Both the position numbers and the translations under genes were made by a program. The notes below the pieces were generated by a model. It ran no database searches. It saw only the letters and a program-made list of their open reading frames with translations, and had not been told where the DNA came from. 64,000 bases of DNA from Desulfovibrio desulfuricans (GTDB lineage: Bacteria; Desulfobacterota; Desulfovibrionia; Desulfovibrionales; Desulfovibrionaceae). The stretch covers positions 1 to 64,000 of the forward strand of contig SUVB01000027.1 in the NCBI GenBank assembly GCA_015062205.1. Reading direction: 5' to 3'. Below, in pieces: positions 16,577 to 29,922 of the stretch (the first letter of the stretch is position 1; each line of letters begins with the position of its first letter).

Positions 16577-16638
16577 TCCCGGGGCCTTTCAGCAGATGCC
16601 GTGCGGGGGGCCGCTCCCCCCGCGGCAAAGGAGCATGC

Positions 16639-17886
<1,248 letters not shown>

Positions 17887-17970
17887 CCGGCCGCGAGGCC
17901 CTGAACCGCCCATATCTCGCACATTGTCTGCCCGCCCTGTGGCGGGCAGCATTTTACAAGGATTCCCCTC

Positions 17971-19209
17971 ATGGACGAAATTCTGCTTCAGGACCCGGAA
18001 CTGGCGCGCGCCATAGCCCTTGAATCCGACCGCCAGATGAGCAAGCTGGAGCTCATCGCGTCGGAAAACTTCGTCTCCCCCGCCGTGCGCGAGGCGCAGG
18101 GCAGCGTGCTGACCCACAAATACGCCGAAGGCTACCCCGGCAAGCGCTATTACGGCGGGTGCGAATATGTGGACATGGCCGAAAATCTGGCGCTGGAGCG
18201 CGCCAGAAAGCTCTTCGGCTGCGGCTACGCCAACGTGCAGCCCCATTCCGGCTCCCAAGCCAACATGGCCGCCTATCTGGCCGTGCTCAAACCGGGCGAC
18301 ACCATCTTGGGCATGAATCTCTCTCACGGCGGGCATCTCACCCACGGCAGCCCCGTGAACTTCTCCGGCCGCCTGTTCCACATTGTCTCCTACGGCGTAC
18401 AGCGCGAGACAGGCCGCATCGACTATGACGAAGTGGCCCGGCTCGCCCGCACCCATCACCCGCAGGTCATCGTGGCCGGGGCCAGCGCCTATCCGCGCCG
18501 CATAGACTTTGCCCGCTTCCGGCAGATCGCCGACGAGGTCGGGGCCAAACTCGTGGTGGACATGGCCCACATTGCGGGGCTGGTGGCCGCCGGCCTGCAC
18601 GAAAGCCCCGTGCCCCACGCCCACATCACCACGACCACCACGCACAAGACCCTGCGCGGCCCGCGCGGCGGCATGATTCTCTCCGGCGACGACATGGGCA
18701 AGGCGCTGAACAGCCAGATATTCCCCGGCATTCAGGGCGGGCCGCTCATGCACGTCATCGCGGCCAAGGCCGTGGCGTTCGGGGAGGCCCTGCGCCCCGC
18801 CTTCAAGAGCTACCAGCAGCGTGTCGTCCGCAATGCCGCCGCGCTGGCCGCAACGCTCATGGATGCGGGCTATGAGCTTGTCTCCGGCGGCACGGACAAT
18901 CATCTCATGCTGGTGGACCTGACCCGCCGGGACATCACCGGCAAGGATGCGGAACAGGCACTGGACCAGGCGGGCATCACCGTCAACAAGAACACCGTGC
19001 CCTTTGAAACGCGCTCGCCCTTCGTGACGTCCGGCATCCGTCTGGGCACGGCGGCGCTGACCACGCGCGGCATGCGCGAAGACGACATGCGCACGGTGGG
19101 CGGCTTCATCACGGATGCCCTCGCCCGCCGCGGCGATGCCGCCGCACTTGCGGGCATCCGCAGCAAGGTTGAGGAATTCGCCCGCCAGTTCCCCCTGTTT
19201 TCGTGGTAA
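17971..19209 (+). CDS. glyA: Serine hydroxymethyltransferase
   Basis: A 412-residue PLP enzyme interconverting serine and glycine with tetrahydrofolate, the main source of one-carbon units. The PLP lysine is K226 in [45 protein letters not shown] and [11 protein letters not shown] are family signatures. Normal length. An AAGG site precedes ATG 17971. It is probably the last gene of the rpmF-fab operon, since a new promoter follows it. Confidence 0.98.
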   Translation: MDEILLQDPELARAIALESDRQMSKLELIASENFVSPAVREAQGSVLTHKYAEGYPGKRYYGGCEYVDMAENLALERARKLFGCGYANVQPHSGSQANMAAYLAVLKPGDTILGMNLSHGGHLTHGSPVNFSGRLFHIVSYGVQRETGRIDYDEVARLARTHHPQVIVAGASAYPRRIDFARFRQIADEVGAKLVVDMAHIAGLVAAGLHESPVPHAHITTTTTHKTLRGPRGGMILSGDDMGKALNSQIFPGIQGGPLMHVIAAKAVAFGEALRPAFKSYQQRVVRNAAALAATLMDAGYELVSGGTDNHLMLVDLTRRDITGKDAEQALDQAGITVNKNTVPFETRSPFVTSGIRLGTAALTTRGMREDDMRTVGGFITDALARRGDAAALAGIRSKVEEFARQFPLFSW

Positions 19210-19234
19210 GCGGCATACGGCGGGGCCGCCGCGC

Positions 19235-19263
19235 TTGGCATTTGTTCTGCCCTGATATATACT
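19235..19263 (+). promoter_or_regulatory. Sigma-70-type promoter of the comEB-rib-nusB-leuS operon
   Basis: TTGGCA (19235-19240) and TATACT (19258-19263) with 17-base spacing, beginning 25 bases after the glyA stop. It would produce a transcript leader of about 300 bases before comEB. Confidence 0.7.
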
Positions 19264-19404
19264 GAGAACCATTCGTAGTGCAGATTCTCCCGGCTTTTTT
19301 ACAAAAAGCAAAACCTGAGCCGCCTTCGTTGTTTCAGCCGTTATGACGAAGGAAACTACGGATGAAGACAGCATCCTGGCAAAGTACAATGCGGGGGCGA
19401 CGTT

Positions 19405-19444
19405 GCATTTCCCGTCAGCCCGCAGGCGGGCTGACGGGAAATGC
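19405..19444. repeat. Perfect 19-bp inverted repeat in the comEB-rib leader
   Basis: GCATTTCCCGTCAGCCCGC and its exact reverse complement are separated by only two bases. There is no following T-run. It lies in a 368-base stretch (19210-19577) that holds no convincing gene; I found no FMN riboswitch consensus there. It may be a repetitive intergenic palindrome or an RNA processing/attenuation element. Confidence 0.7.
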
Positions 19445-19577
19445 CTGCGGGAAGGCTGCGGCGTTCCCGCTCGGTTACAGCCCGACCGGCTGTTGGCACA
19501 GCCGCTGAAGCGGAGGCTCTTTCCGGATTCCTCCGCTCCGCTTGTCACAACCTGCGGCACACAGTTACGGATTTCTC

Positions 19578-20069
19578 ATGCAGCGCATGCCCTGGCCGGA
19601 ATATTTCATGAACATCACCTACCTGGTGAGCGGGCGCTCCACCTGTACCCGCCGCAAGGTGGGGGCAGTCGCCGTGAAAGACAAACGTATTCTGGCCACA
19701 GGCTACAACGGCGCTCCCGCAGGCGTGCCCCACTGTCTTGAAGTCGGCTGCCTGCGCCGGGAACTGGGTATTCCCTCCGGCCAACGGCACGAAATCTGCC
19801 GCGGCCTGCATGCGGAACAGAACGTCATCATTCAGGCGGCTGTCCACGGCATCAACATCAACGGCGCGGAACTGTACTGCACGACGCACCCTTGTGTCTT
19901 GTGCGCCAAGATGCTGATCAACTGCGGCATCCGGCAGATATTCTATGCGGAGTATTACCCCGACGAACTGGCCGAGGCCATGCTCAAGGAAGCCGGCGTC
20001 ACAGTGAAACAACTGGATTTCAAACCGCCTGTCATCTGCGCCCAAGCCGGAGAATTCCGCCATGCCTGA
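19578..20069 (+). CDS. dCMP/cytidine deaminase family protein (ComEB-like)
   Basis: A 163-residue zinc deaminase. The zinc site is C/H-type: LHAEQNVII with the catalytic glutamate, and [15 protein letters not shown] with the two cysteine ligands. The N-terminal [20 protein letters not shown] and [13 protein letters not shown] match the dCMP deaminase/ComEB family, which makes dUMP for dTMP synthesis. ATG 19578 gives [11 protein letters not shown]; the ribosome site is weak. Its end overlaps ribD by eight bases. Confidence 0.9.
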   Translation: MQRMPWPEYFMNITYLVSGRSTCTRRKVGAVAVKDKRILATGYNGAPAGVPHCLEVGCLRRELGIPSGQRHEICRGLHAEQNVIIQAAVHGININGAELYCTTHPCVLCAKMLINCGIRQIFYAEYYPDELAEAMLKEAGVTVKQLDFKPPVICAQAGEFRHA

Positions 20070-21198
20070 GACCGATTTTGCCCCGTTCATGCGTGAAGCC
20101 TTGGCCCTTGCCGAAAAAGGCCGCTGGCGGGCCTGTCCCAATCCCACAGTGGGGGCGGTGCTTGTGCGCGACGGCATGGTGGTGGCGCGCGGCTGGCATC
20201 ATGCCGCCGGGCAGGATCACGCGGAAGTGGACTGCCTCAAGGACGCGGCCGCCCACGGCGTGAACCCGGCGGAATGCACGCTGGTCGTCACGCTGGAGCC
20301 CTGCCGTCATCAGGGCAAGACGCCGCCCTGCACGGAGGCCGTGCTCAAGGCGGGCGTCAGGCGGGTGGTCATGGGCCTGCGCGACCCCAATCCCGAAGCC
20401 GGAGGCGGCGCGGAAGCGCTGCGCGCGGCCGGGGTAGAGGTGATTGAGCATGTCTGCGAGGAGGAATGCCGCGACCTCGTGGCCGATTTTCTGGTCTGGC
20501 AGAGACACGACCGCCCCTATGTCCTGCTGAAAATGGCGGCCACGCTGGACGGACGCATCGCCACGCGCAACGGGCATTCGCAGTGGATCAGTTCTGAAAA
20601 CTCCCGGCGCGAGACGCATCGCCTGCGCGCGGGCATCGGCCGTTGCGGCGGGGCGGTGCTGGTGGGCGGCGGCACCTTCCGCACGGACAATCCCCGCCTT
20701 ACGGCCCGCAATGTGGAAGAAGGGCCGCAGCCTCTGGCCTGCATCCTCACTTCGCGCCTGCCGCAGCCCGATGCGGATTTTCATCTGCTCAGGGAGCGGC
20801 CGCAGCAGACGGTCTTCATGGTGTCCCCCGCAGCGGCGGCCTCCACCACGGCCAAAGCCCTGCGCGACATGGGCGTGCGCGTGCTGGCTCTGGGGCCGGG
20901 CACGCAGGGCGGGCCGGATTTCCACGGCATGCTGCGCGCCATGCGCGAGGAGCTGAACTGCCCCTATGTGCTCTGCGAAGGCGGCGGACATCTGGCCCTG
21001 AGCCTGCTGGAAGCGGGGCTGGTGGACGACTTCCGCCTGCACCTCGCGCCCGTGATTCTGGGCGACGCCGAGGCGCTGCCCCTCTTCTCCGGCCGCGCGC
21101 CCCAGAGCCTGGAAGAAGCGCTGCGCATGCGCGTCTGCAGCGCGCGGCTCTGCGGCGGCGATGTGCACCTGCGGCTTCTTCCCGCAGAAGACGCATAG
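20062..21198 (+). CDS. ribD: Bifunctional riboflavin deaminase/reductase RibD
   Basis: A 378-residue enzyme for steps two and three of riboflavin synthesis. The N-terminal ~145 residues are a zinc deaminase ([36 protein letters not shown]). The C-terminal ~220 residues are the NADPH reductase ([32 protein letters not shown]-like [29 protein letters not shown]). The start overlaps comEB and the stop is nine bases before ribE. Confidence 0.97.
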   Translation: MPETDFAPFMREALALAEKGRWRACPNPTVGAVLVRDGMVVARGWHHAAGQDHAEVDCLKDAAAHGVNPAECTLVVTLEPCRHQGKTPPCTEAVLKAGVRRVVMGLRDPNPEAGGGAEALRAAGVEVIEHVCEEECRDLVADFLVWQRHDRPYVLLKMAATLDGRIATRNGHSQWISSENSRRETHRLRAGIGRCGGAVLVGGGTFRTDNPRLTARNVEEGPQPLACILTSRLPQPDADFHLLRERPQQTVFMVSPAAAASTTAKALRDMGVRVLALGPGTQGGPDFHGMLRAMREELNCPYVLCEGGGHLALSLLEAGLVDDFRLHLAPVILGDAEALPLFSGRAPQSLEEALRMRVCSARLCGGDVHLRLLPAEDA

Positions 21199-21207
21199 GA
21201 AGGCGAC

Positions 21208-21876
21208 ATGTTCACCGGCATCATCCAGGGGCAGGGAGAGGTGCTGGCGCTGCACGGCGGCGCGGAACGCCGCTTCAGCCTGCGTCCCCTCTTTGCACTG
21301 CCCGATGTGGCTGACGGCGAATCCATCGCCGTCAACGGGGCCTGCCTCTCCGTGGAGACGCACAGCAGCGGGGAATTTACGGTCTACGCCTCGGCGGAGA
21401 CGCTGTCGCGCACCACACTGGCGAACCTCAAAAAGGGCGACATGGTCAATCTGGAGCGCGCCCTGGCTCTGGGCGACAGGCTGGGCGGGCATCTCGTCAG
21501 CGGGCATGTGGACTGCCTGGCCACAGTGCGCGCCGTGAGCGCCGCGGGTCAATCCCTACGCTGCCGCCTTGCCTTCCCTACCGAATACGGGCCGGAGGTC
21601 ATCGCCAAGGGGTCGGTGTGTCTGGACGGCATCAGCCTCACGGTCAACGCCTGCGGCCCGGATTTTCTGGAAGTGAACATCATCCCCGACACGCAGAAGC
21701 GCACCACCATGCGCCGCTGGCGGCCCGGATGCCTGGTGAACATGGAGACCGACATCATCGGCAAATATGTGCGCAGCCTGCTTGACCGGCGCAATTTCGG
21801 CGCGCGGCCGGACGGAAGGGGAAGCGCGGCGGCCGGGGTGGACCGCGAGATGCTGCTGCGCAACGGCTTTATGTAA
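21208..21876 (+). CDS. ribE: Riboflavin synthase alpha subunit
   Basis: A 222-residue enzyme that dismutates two lumazines into riboflavin and a pyrimidine. It starts with the invariant MFTGIIQGQGEV and contains two lumazine-binding repeats (NGACLSVETHSSGEF; GISLTVNACGPDF). GGHLVSGHVDCLATV is a family signature. The tail RPDGRGSAAAGVDREML extends slightly past the usual end. Followed by ribH after 72 bases. Confidence 0.97.
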   Translation: MFTGIIQGQGEVLALHGGAERRFSLRPLFALPDVADGESIAVNGACLSVETHSSGEFTVYASAETLSRTTLANLKKGDMVNLERALALGDRLGGHLVSGHVDCLATVRAVSAAGQSLRCRLAFPTEYGPEVIAKGSVCLDGISLTVNACGPDFLEVNIIPDTQKRTTMRRWRPGCLVNMETDIIGKYVRSLLDRRNFGARPDGRGSAAAGVDREMLLRNGFM

Positions 21877-21948
21877 CGCTGCGCCATTGCCGGCCGCGGG
21901 CGCTTTCGGCGCGCCGGATGCTATTGCGACTGCACAAGGAGCGTATTC

Positions 21949-22419
21949 ATGAGCACGGTTACGACCATTGTCGGCCAGTTGGACGCCAAGGGCCTCAAGG
22001 TGGCCATTGTTGCCGCCCGCTTCAATGATTTCATTGTGGACCGCCTGATCAGCGGCGCGCTGGACTATCTGGAACGCCACGGCATTGACGATGCCGACGT
22101 CACCCTGGTGCGCGTGCCAGGCGCGTTCGAGCTGCCCCTGGTCTGCCGGAAGCTGGCCGCCTGCGGCAAATACAGCGGCGTGCTGGCCCTGGGTGCGGTC
22201 ATCCGCGGCGGGACGCCCCATTTCGACTATGTCTGCGCGGAAGCCAGCAAGGGCATCGCCCAGAGCATGCTGGAATCCGGCACGCCCATAGGCTTCGGGC
22301 TGCTGACCTGCGACACCATCGAGCAGGCCATCGAACGCGCCGGTTCCAAGGGCGGCAACAAGGGCGTGGAAGCCGCCGCCGCCATGCTGGAAACCATCCG
22401 CGTTATGGAGCAGCTGTAA
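21949..22419 (+). CDS. ribH: 6,7-dimethyl-8-ribityllumazine synthase
   Basis: A 156-residue enzyme making lumazine from the ribD product and a four-carbon phosphate. Motifs include [53 protein letters not shown] and [18 protein letters not shown] precedes the ATG. The usual neighbour ribBA (GTP cyclohydrolase/DHBP synthase) is absent here and must be elsewhere. Confidence 0.98.
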   Translation: MSTVTTIVGQLDAKGLKVAIVAARFNDFIVDRLISGALDYLERHGIDDADVTLVRVPGAFELPLVCRKLAACGKYSGVLALGAVIRGGTPHFDYVCAEASKGIAQSMLESGTPIGFGLLTCDTIEQAIERAGSKGGNKGVEAAAAMLETIRVMEQL

Positions 22420-22422
22420 CCC

Positions 22423-22926
22423 ATGGCCAGGGGCAAGGCGGCGACCCGCCACGGAGAGCGCGAACTGGCATTCCAAGTGCTGTACGGTCTTTCCTTCTCC
22501 CCGGCGCGCGACCTGGACGAACTGCGCCGCATTTTCTGCAACTCGCCGGATCATCCCCCCCGGCAGGAGGGCGACGCCTCCGCCGCCCCTTCCGGCTTTG
22601 CCTGGGAGTTGGTGGAGGGCGTGTGGAAAAGCGGGAAGCTGCTGGACGAAACCATCGGCCGTTACTCGCGCAACTGGCGGGTGGACCGCATGGGCCGGGT
22701 GGAACTGACCCTGCTGCGGCTGGCCGTCTTTGAAATGATGTTCCGAAGCGACATTCCCCCCAAGGTCGCCATCAACGAGGCGCTGGAACTCAGCCGCCGG
22801 TTCGGCGAAAACAACGCCGGCAGCTTTGTCAACGGCATTCTGGACGCCGTGGCCAAGGCGCTGGAAAACGGCGGGCTTGCACGGCCCGTCGCGCACATAT
22901 CCACCACATCCCAGCAAGTCGGGTAA
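22423..22926 (+). CDS. nusB: Transcription antitermination factor NusB
   Basis: A 167-residue all-helical protein that binds boxA RNA with NusE/S10 for rRNA antitermination. It has ATRHGERELAFQVLYGLSFS at the start and RVELTLLRLAVFEMMF, PPKVAINEALELSRRFGENN, AGSFVNGILDAVAKALE at the C-terminus. It begins three bases after ribH, the common ribH-nusB linkage. Confidence 0.97.
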   Translation: MARGKAATRHGERELAFQVLYGLSFSPARDLDELRRIFCNSPDHPPRQEGDASAAPSGFAWELVEGVWKSGKLLDETIGRYSRNWRVDRMGRVELTLLRLAVFEMMFRSDIPPKVAINEALELSRRFGENNAGSFVNGILDAVAKALENGGLARPVAHISTTSQQVG

Positions 22927-22932
22927 TGCCTC

Positions 22933-25458
22933 ATGACGCACGAACGCTACAATCCGCAGGCAATCGAAGAGAAATGGCAGGCCCGCTGGCAGGAGAAGCA
23001 TTCCTTCGCCTGCACGCATGAAAGCGGCAAGCCCAAATACTATGTGCTGGAAATGTTCCCCTACCCCTCGGGCAACATCCATATGGGCCATGTGCGCAAC
23101 TATGCCATCGGCGATGTGGTGGCGCGCGCCAAGCGCATGCAGGGCTACAACGTGCTGCACCCCATGGGCTGGGACGCCTTCGGCCTGCCCGCCGAAAATG
23201 CGGCCATCAAGAACCGCACCCACCCCGCCAAATGGACCTACGCCAATATCGACAACATGCGCACGCAGCTCAAGCGCCTGGGCTATTCCTACGACTGGGC
23301 GCGCGAAGTGGCCACCTGCCGGCCGGAATACTACCGCTGGGAGCAGATGTTCTTCCTGCGCCTGCTGGAAAAGGGCCTTGTCTACCGCAAGAAGGCCCCG
23401 CAGAACTGGTGCCCCTCCTGCCACACGGTGCTGGCCAACGAGCAGGTCATTGACGGCCTGTGCTGGCGTTGCGACAGCCATGTGGTGCAGAAGGATCTGA
23501 CCCAGTGGTTCCTCAAGATCACCGCCTACGGCGACGAACTCCTGCAGGATCTTGCCCGCCTCGAAGGCGGCTGGCCCGACCGCGTGCTGGCCATGCAGCG
23601 CAACTGGATAGGCAAATCCACGGGCGCGGCCATCACCTTCGGGCTGGAGAAAACCCTGCAGGGCGCCGACGGCCCGACAACAGGGCTGGAAGTCTTCACC
23701 ACCAGACCCGACACGCTCTTCGGCGTCAGCTTCATCACCCTGGCCCCGGAACATCCGCTGGTGGAACAGCTCATCGAAGGCTACGAAAAAGCCGACGAAG
23801 TGCGCGCCTTTGTGGAACGCATCCGCAACATGGACCGCATTGACCGCCAGTCCGACTCGCTGGAAAAGGAAGGCATCTTCACCGGGGCCTACGCCGTGCA
23901 TCCGCTCACCGGCCAGCGCGTGCCCCTGTGGCTGGGCAACTTCGTGCTGGCCGACTACGGCACCGGCGCGGTCATGGGCGTGCCCTGCGGCGACCAGCGC
24001 GACTTTGAATTCGCCCGCAAATACGGCCTGCCCATCAGGGTCGTCGTGGAACCCAGGGGGGAACATCTTGATCCGGACGCCATGACCGGGGCATACAGCG
24101 GCCCCGGCGTCATGGTCAATTCCGGCCCCTTCGACGGCATGGACAACGAAACGGGCAAAAAAGCCGTTACCGACGAGCTGGCAAAGCAGGGCAAGGGCAG
24201 AGCCACCACGCAGTTCCGCCTGCGCGACTGGAACATCTCGCGCCAGCGCTACTGGGGCGCGCCCATCCCCGTGGTCTACTGCGAACAGTGCGGCCTCGTG
24301 CCGGAAAAGGAAGAGAACCTGCCCGTGCTGCTGCCCCTGGACGCCCATGTGCGCGAGGACGGGCGCTCGCCCCTGCCGGAGACGGAATCCTTCGCGGCCT
24401 GCCGATGCCCCCGCTGCGGCGGCCCGGCCCGCCGCGAGACGGACACCCTGGACACGTTTGTGGAGTCTTCCTGGTATTTTGCGCGCTACACAAGCCCGCG
24501 CAACGAGCAGGCCCCCTTCGATCCGGCGGCGCTCAAATACTGGCTGCCTGTGGATCAGTATATCGGCGGCGTGGAACACGCCATCCTGCATCTGCTCTAC
24601 GCCCGCTTCTTCACCAAGGCCCTGCGCGATCTGGGATTCTACCCCGCCGACCTCGCCGAACCCTTCAGCAACCTGCTGACGCAGGGCATGGTGCTCAAGG
24701 ACGGCGGCAAGATGTCCAAATCCAAGGGCAATATTGTCGCGCCCTCGGAAATGATCGAGAAATACGGCGCGGACACCGTGCGCCTGTTCTGCCTGTTCGC
24801 CGCACCGCCGGAGCGCGATTTTGACTGGTCCGACTCCGGCATTGAGGGCGCGTCACGGTTCATCGGGCGCGTGTGGCGGCTCTTTGAGGAAGAACGGGAA
24901 CATCTTCTGCCCCTCAAGGCCTGCCAGTCCACGGCCGAGGATGCCGCCGCGCCCGAAGCCCGCGAGCTGCGCCGCCGTGAACACCTCACGGTGAAAAAAT
25001 GCGGCGAAGACATGGGCGACCGCTTCCAGTTCAACACGGCCATCGCCGCCGTCATGGAGCTGGTCAACGCCATGTACCTGTCGCGCGAGGCCCTGCGCGG
25101 CAGCGAGGGCGGCCGCCGCGTCTTCTCTTCGGCCATGGCCTCCGTGCTCACCCTGCTCTCTCCCGTCACGCCGCATGTGTGCGAGGAATTGTGGGAACGG
25201 CTGGGGCACGCGACGTCCCTCTCGGCGGAGATTATGCCCCAGTGGGACGAGGCCGCCACCGCGCAGGACATGGTCACCGTGGCCCTGCAGGTCAACGGCA
25301 AACTGCGCGGCACGGTACAGACGCCCGCCGGAGCAGACAAGGACGTCTTGGAGCAGACCGCCCTGGCCGATCCGGCCGTGCAACGCCACATCGCGGGACG
25401 TACCGTGCGCAAGGTGGTGGTCGTGCCGGGCAAACTGGTCAATATTGTGGCGAACTAG
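22933..25458 (+). CDS. leuS: Leucyl-tRNA synthetase
   Basis: An 841-residue class I synthetase charging tRNA-Leu. It has the HIGH-type motif HMGH from residue 50 (GNIHMGHVRNYAIGD), the CP1 editing domain (TTRPDTLFGVSFITLAPEHP), a Cys-rich zinc insert (CRCPRCGGPARRETDTLDTF) and KMSKS at 593-597. AWSHP-type WFLKITAYGDELL and C-terminal VALQVNGKLRGTVQ are typical. It starts six bases after nusB. Confidence 0.99.
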   Translation: MTHERYNPQAIEEKWQARWQEKHSFACTHESGKPKYYVLEMFPYPSGNIHMGHVRNYAIGDVVARAKRMQGYNVLHPMGWDAFGLPAENAAIKNRTHPAKWTYANIDNMRTQLKRLGYSYDWAREVATCRPEYYRWEQMFFLRLLEKGLVYRKKAPQNWCPSCHTVLANEQVIDGLCWRCDSHVVQKDLTQWFLKITAYGDELLQDLARLEGGWPDRVLAMQRNWIGKSTGAAITFGLEKTLQGADGPTTGLEVFTTRPDTLFGVSFITLAPEHPLVEQLIEGYEKADEVRAFVERIRNMDRIDRQSDSLEKEGIFTGAYAVHPLTGQRVPLWLGNFVLADYGTGAVMGVPCGDQRDFEFARKYGLPIRVVVEPRGEHLDPDAMTGAYSGPGVMVNSGPFDGMDNETGKKAVTDELAKQGKGRATTQFRLRDWNISRQRYWGAPIPVVYCEQCGLVPEKEENLPVLLPLDAHVREDGRSPLPETESFAACRCPRCGGPARRETDTLDTFVESSWYFARYTSPRNEQAPFDPAALKYWLPVDQYIGGVEHAILHLLYARFFTKALRDLGFYPADLAEPFSNLLTQGMVLKDGGKMSKSKGNIVAPSEMIEKYGADTVRLFCLFAAPPERDFDWSDSGIEGASRFIGRVWRLFEEEREHLLPLKACQSTAEDAAAPEARELRRREHLTVKKCGEDMGDRFQFNTAIAAVMELVNAMYLSREALRGSEGGRRVFSSAMASVLTLLSPVTPHVCEELWERLGHATSLSAEIMPQWDEAATAQDMVTVALQVNGKLRGTVQTPAGADKDVLEQTALADPAVQRHIAGRTVRKVVVVPGKLVNIVAN

Positions 25459-25570
25459 CGTCGGCGCGCAGACGGCCGAGTTCCGACGCCGGACACAGAC
25501 GCGCCCGGACAGCGGCTGTCGGGGCGCGCCTTCTCCCCATTGCGCCGCCTGCGCCCATGATCAGTGTGGT

Positions 25571-26584
25571 ATGAACAACGACGCACGCCCCGGTTTCTCC
25601 TTTCTGATCTGCCCTGACGGGCAGCTGCTGCGCGCGCGCCTGGAGCAACTGCTGGCCGGGCATCCCCCGGCTTCGGGCCGCTGGGAGCGCCACGTCTACT
25701 GGGGCGACGAGGAACCGCCGCCGCGCTTCTGGGAGCAGCTCACCCTGCAGGGGCTGTTCGGCGCGCCGCGCGTGCTGGTGGCACGGCAGGCGCAACTCTG
25801 GCCCGCCGCCGTGTGGAAAAAAATTTCCCGCGCCCTGGGCCGCCCCTCGGAGCAATGCTGGCCCTTTTTTTGCTTGGAAGGGCACTGGGAAAAAGGCCAG
25901 CCCAAGCTCCCGGCCCATATCGCCAAACTGCGCTGCATGGCCTTTGCGGACCGGCAGGGCTGGATCTGGCGGCAGGACGGCCTGACCGAACGGGCCGTCA
26001 AAAAACATGTGCTGCAGCGGGCCAGGACGCTGGGGCTGGATTTTGCGCCGGAGGCGCTGGAACAGTTCTGCGCCTCGGTGCCGCCTGACGCGCAGGCCAT
26101 CGAGAACGAGCTGGCCAAGCTCTGCCTGCTGCGCGACGCTGCGCGGGAAACGGCGCCGGACGCCGGGCGCATAACACAGGCCATGACGGCCACCGCCTCA
26201 TGGAGCCCGGAATGCAATATTTTTTCCTGCATACGGCATATGGAGGCGGGCAACCTGCCCGCCGTCTGGAGGGAACTGGCGCGCAGCGATGACGGCGACA
26301 GCCTGCTGTTCTCCCTGCTGGCCCTGGTGGCGCGCGAGCTGCGTCTGCTCTGGAAGCTCCAGGCCGGAGAAAACGTGCGCATGCACCCCAGCGACGCCGC
26401 CTTCAAGCGCACGCTGGCCGCCCGCATGGGCCCGGCGGCGCTGGCCGAGGGGATGGCCGCCGTCATGGATGCGGAACTGCAGGTAAAAAGCGGGCGTCGC
26501 ACCCCCGCCCAGAGCCTGGAATATTTTGCCGCGCGCATGACGACCCTGTTTGCTCCGACCGCCGGACGAATGAATAAATCATAA
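25571..26584 (+). CDS. holA: DNA polymerase III delta subunit (HolA)
   Basis: A 337-residue clamp-loader subunit. It shows the delta pattern: FSFLICPDGQLLRARLEQLL at the start, VYWGDEEPPPRFWEQLTLQG, VKKHVLQRARTLGLDFAPEA, IENELAKLCLL in the AAA+ lid and a C-terminal collar with FSLLALVARELRLLWKLQ, SGRRTPAQSLEYFAARM. The ATG at 25571 has no strong ribosome site but matches the family start. It follows leuS after 112 bases. Confidence 0.9.
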   Translation: MNNDARPGFSFLICPDGQLLRARLEQLLAGHPPASGRWERHVYWGDEEPPPRFWEQLTLQGLFGAPRVLVARQAQLWPAAVWKKISRALGRPSEQCWPFFCLEGHWEKGQPKLPAHIAKLRCMAFADRQGWIWRQDGLTERAVKKHVLQRARTLGLDFAPEALEQFCASVPPDAQAIENELAKLCLLRDAARETAPDAGRITQAMTATASWSPECNIFSCIRHMEAGNLPAVWRELARSDDGDSLLFSLLALVARELRLLWKLQAGENVRMHPSDAAFKRTLAARMGPAALAEGMAAVMDAELQVKSGRRTPAQSLEYFAARMTTLFAPTAGRMNKS

Positions 26585-26632
26585 GGAATCCTCCCGCTCC
26601 CCCCTTGCGCAACCTTCAATACTGCTTATCGT

Positions 26633-27325
26633 ATGACAGCAAAGCCCAACCCCGCCCCCGCCTCTTTTCTGGGGCATCGAGCCCGGCTACGGCAACGAAT
26701 GGAACTGAACCCCGCTGCGGTGGCGGACTACGAGGTACTGGAGCTTCTGCTCGGCTACAGCCTCACGCGCAAGGACACCAAGCCCCTTGCCAAGGAACTG
26801 CTGCGACGCTTCGGCAGCATCCGCGGCGTGCTGGACGCCCGCCCCGACGAACTTCTGCAGGTGCCGGGCTTCGGTTCCGGCCTGCTGGCCTTCTGGCGGG
26901 TGCTGCGTGAAACGCGGGTTCGCTATGTGGGGTCAGCCGTGTTCAAGCGCGAAGTGCTGGCAACGCCGCAGGAGGTGGCCCGCGTCGCCCGGGTTCGGCT
27001 GAGCGGCAGCCCGCATGAGGAATGCTGGCTTGCCTTGGTGGACAGAAGCAACCGCCTTATCGCCTGGGAAATGCTGCGGCGGGGCGGCGTCGCCGATGTG
27101 CCCGTCTATCCGCGGGATGTTCTGGAAGCGGCGCTTTTGCACAAGGCCAGCGGCATCATCCTGGTGCACAACCATCCCGGCGGCAATCCGGGGCCGTCGC
27201 CGCAGGACCGCCTGCTGACGGAAGAACTGCAGCGGCTGGCGCCGCACATGGGGTTGCGCTTTCTGGATCATGTCATCGTCACCGAAGGAGACTGCTACAG
27301 CATCACGCAATCGCAGCGTATTTGA
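26633..27325 (+). CDS. radC: RadC/MPN-domain protein
   Basis: A 230-residue protein with an N-terminal helix-hairpin-helix (LGHRARLRQRM, LLGYSLTRKDTKPLAKELLR, LLQVPGFGSGLLAFWR) and a JAMM/MPN metalloprotease-like domain with HNHPGGNPGPSPQD. Despite the name, a DNA-repair role is doubtful in the family; its substrate is unknown. It is complete and collinear with holA and lon. Confidence 0.95.
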   Translation: MTAKPNPAPASFLGHRARLRQRMELNPAAVADYEVLELLLGYSLTRKDTKPLAKELLRRFGSIRGVLDARPDELLQVPGFGSGLLAFWRVLRETRVRYVGSAVFKREVLATPQEVARVARVRLSGSPHEECWLALVDRSNRLIAWEMLRRGGVADVPVYPRDVLEAALLHKASGIILVHNHPGGNPGPSPQDRLLTEELQRLAPHMGLRFLDHVIVTEGDCYSITQSQRI

Positions 27326-27342
27326 GCAGTCGGGGAGCATAT

Positions 27343-29919
<2,577 letters not shown>

Positions 29920-29922
29920 CCC

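Noticed and set aside
19264-19577. FMN riboswitch upstream of the riboflavin genes
   Set aside because: I looked for the conserved RFN-element boxes and did not find them.
19343-19741. Possible gene in the comEB leader
   Set aside because: The frame crosses the 19-bp palindrome and runs into comEB in another frame; low-complexity Arg-rich sequence without homology or good ribosome site.
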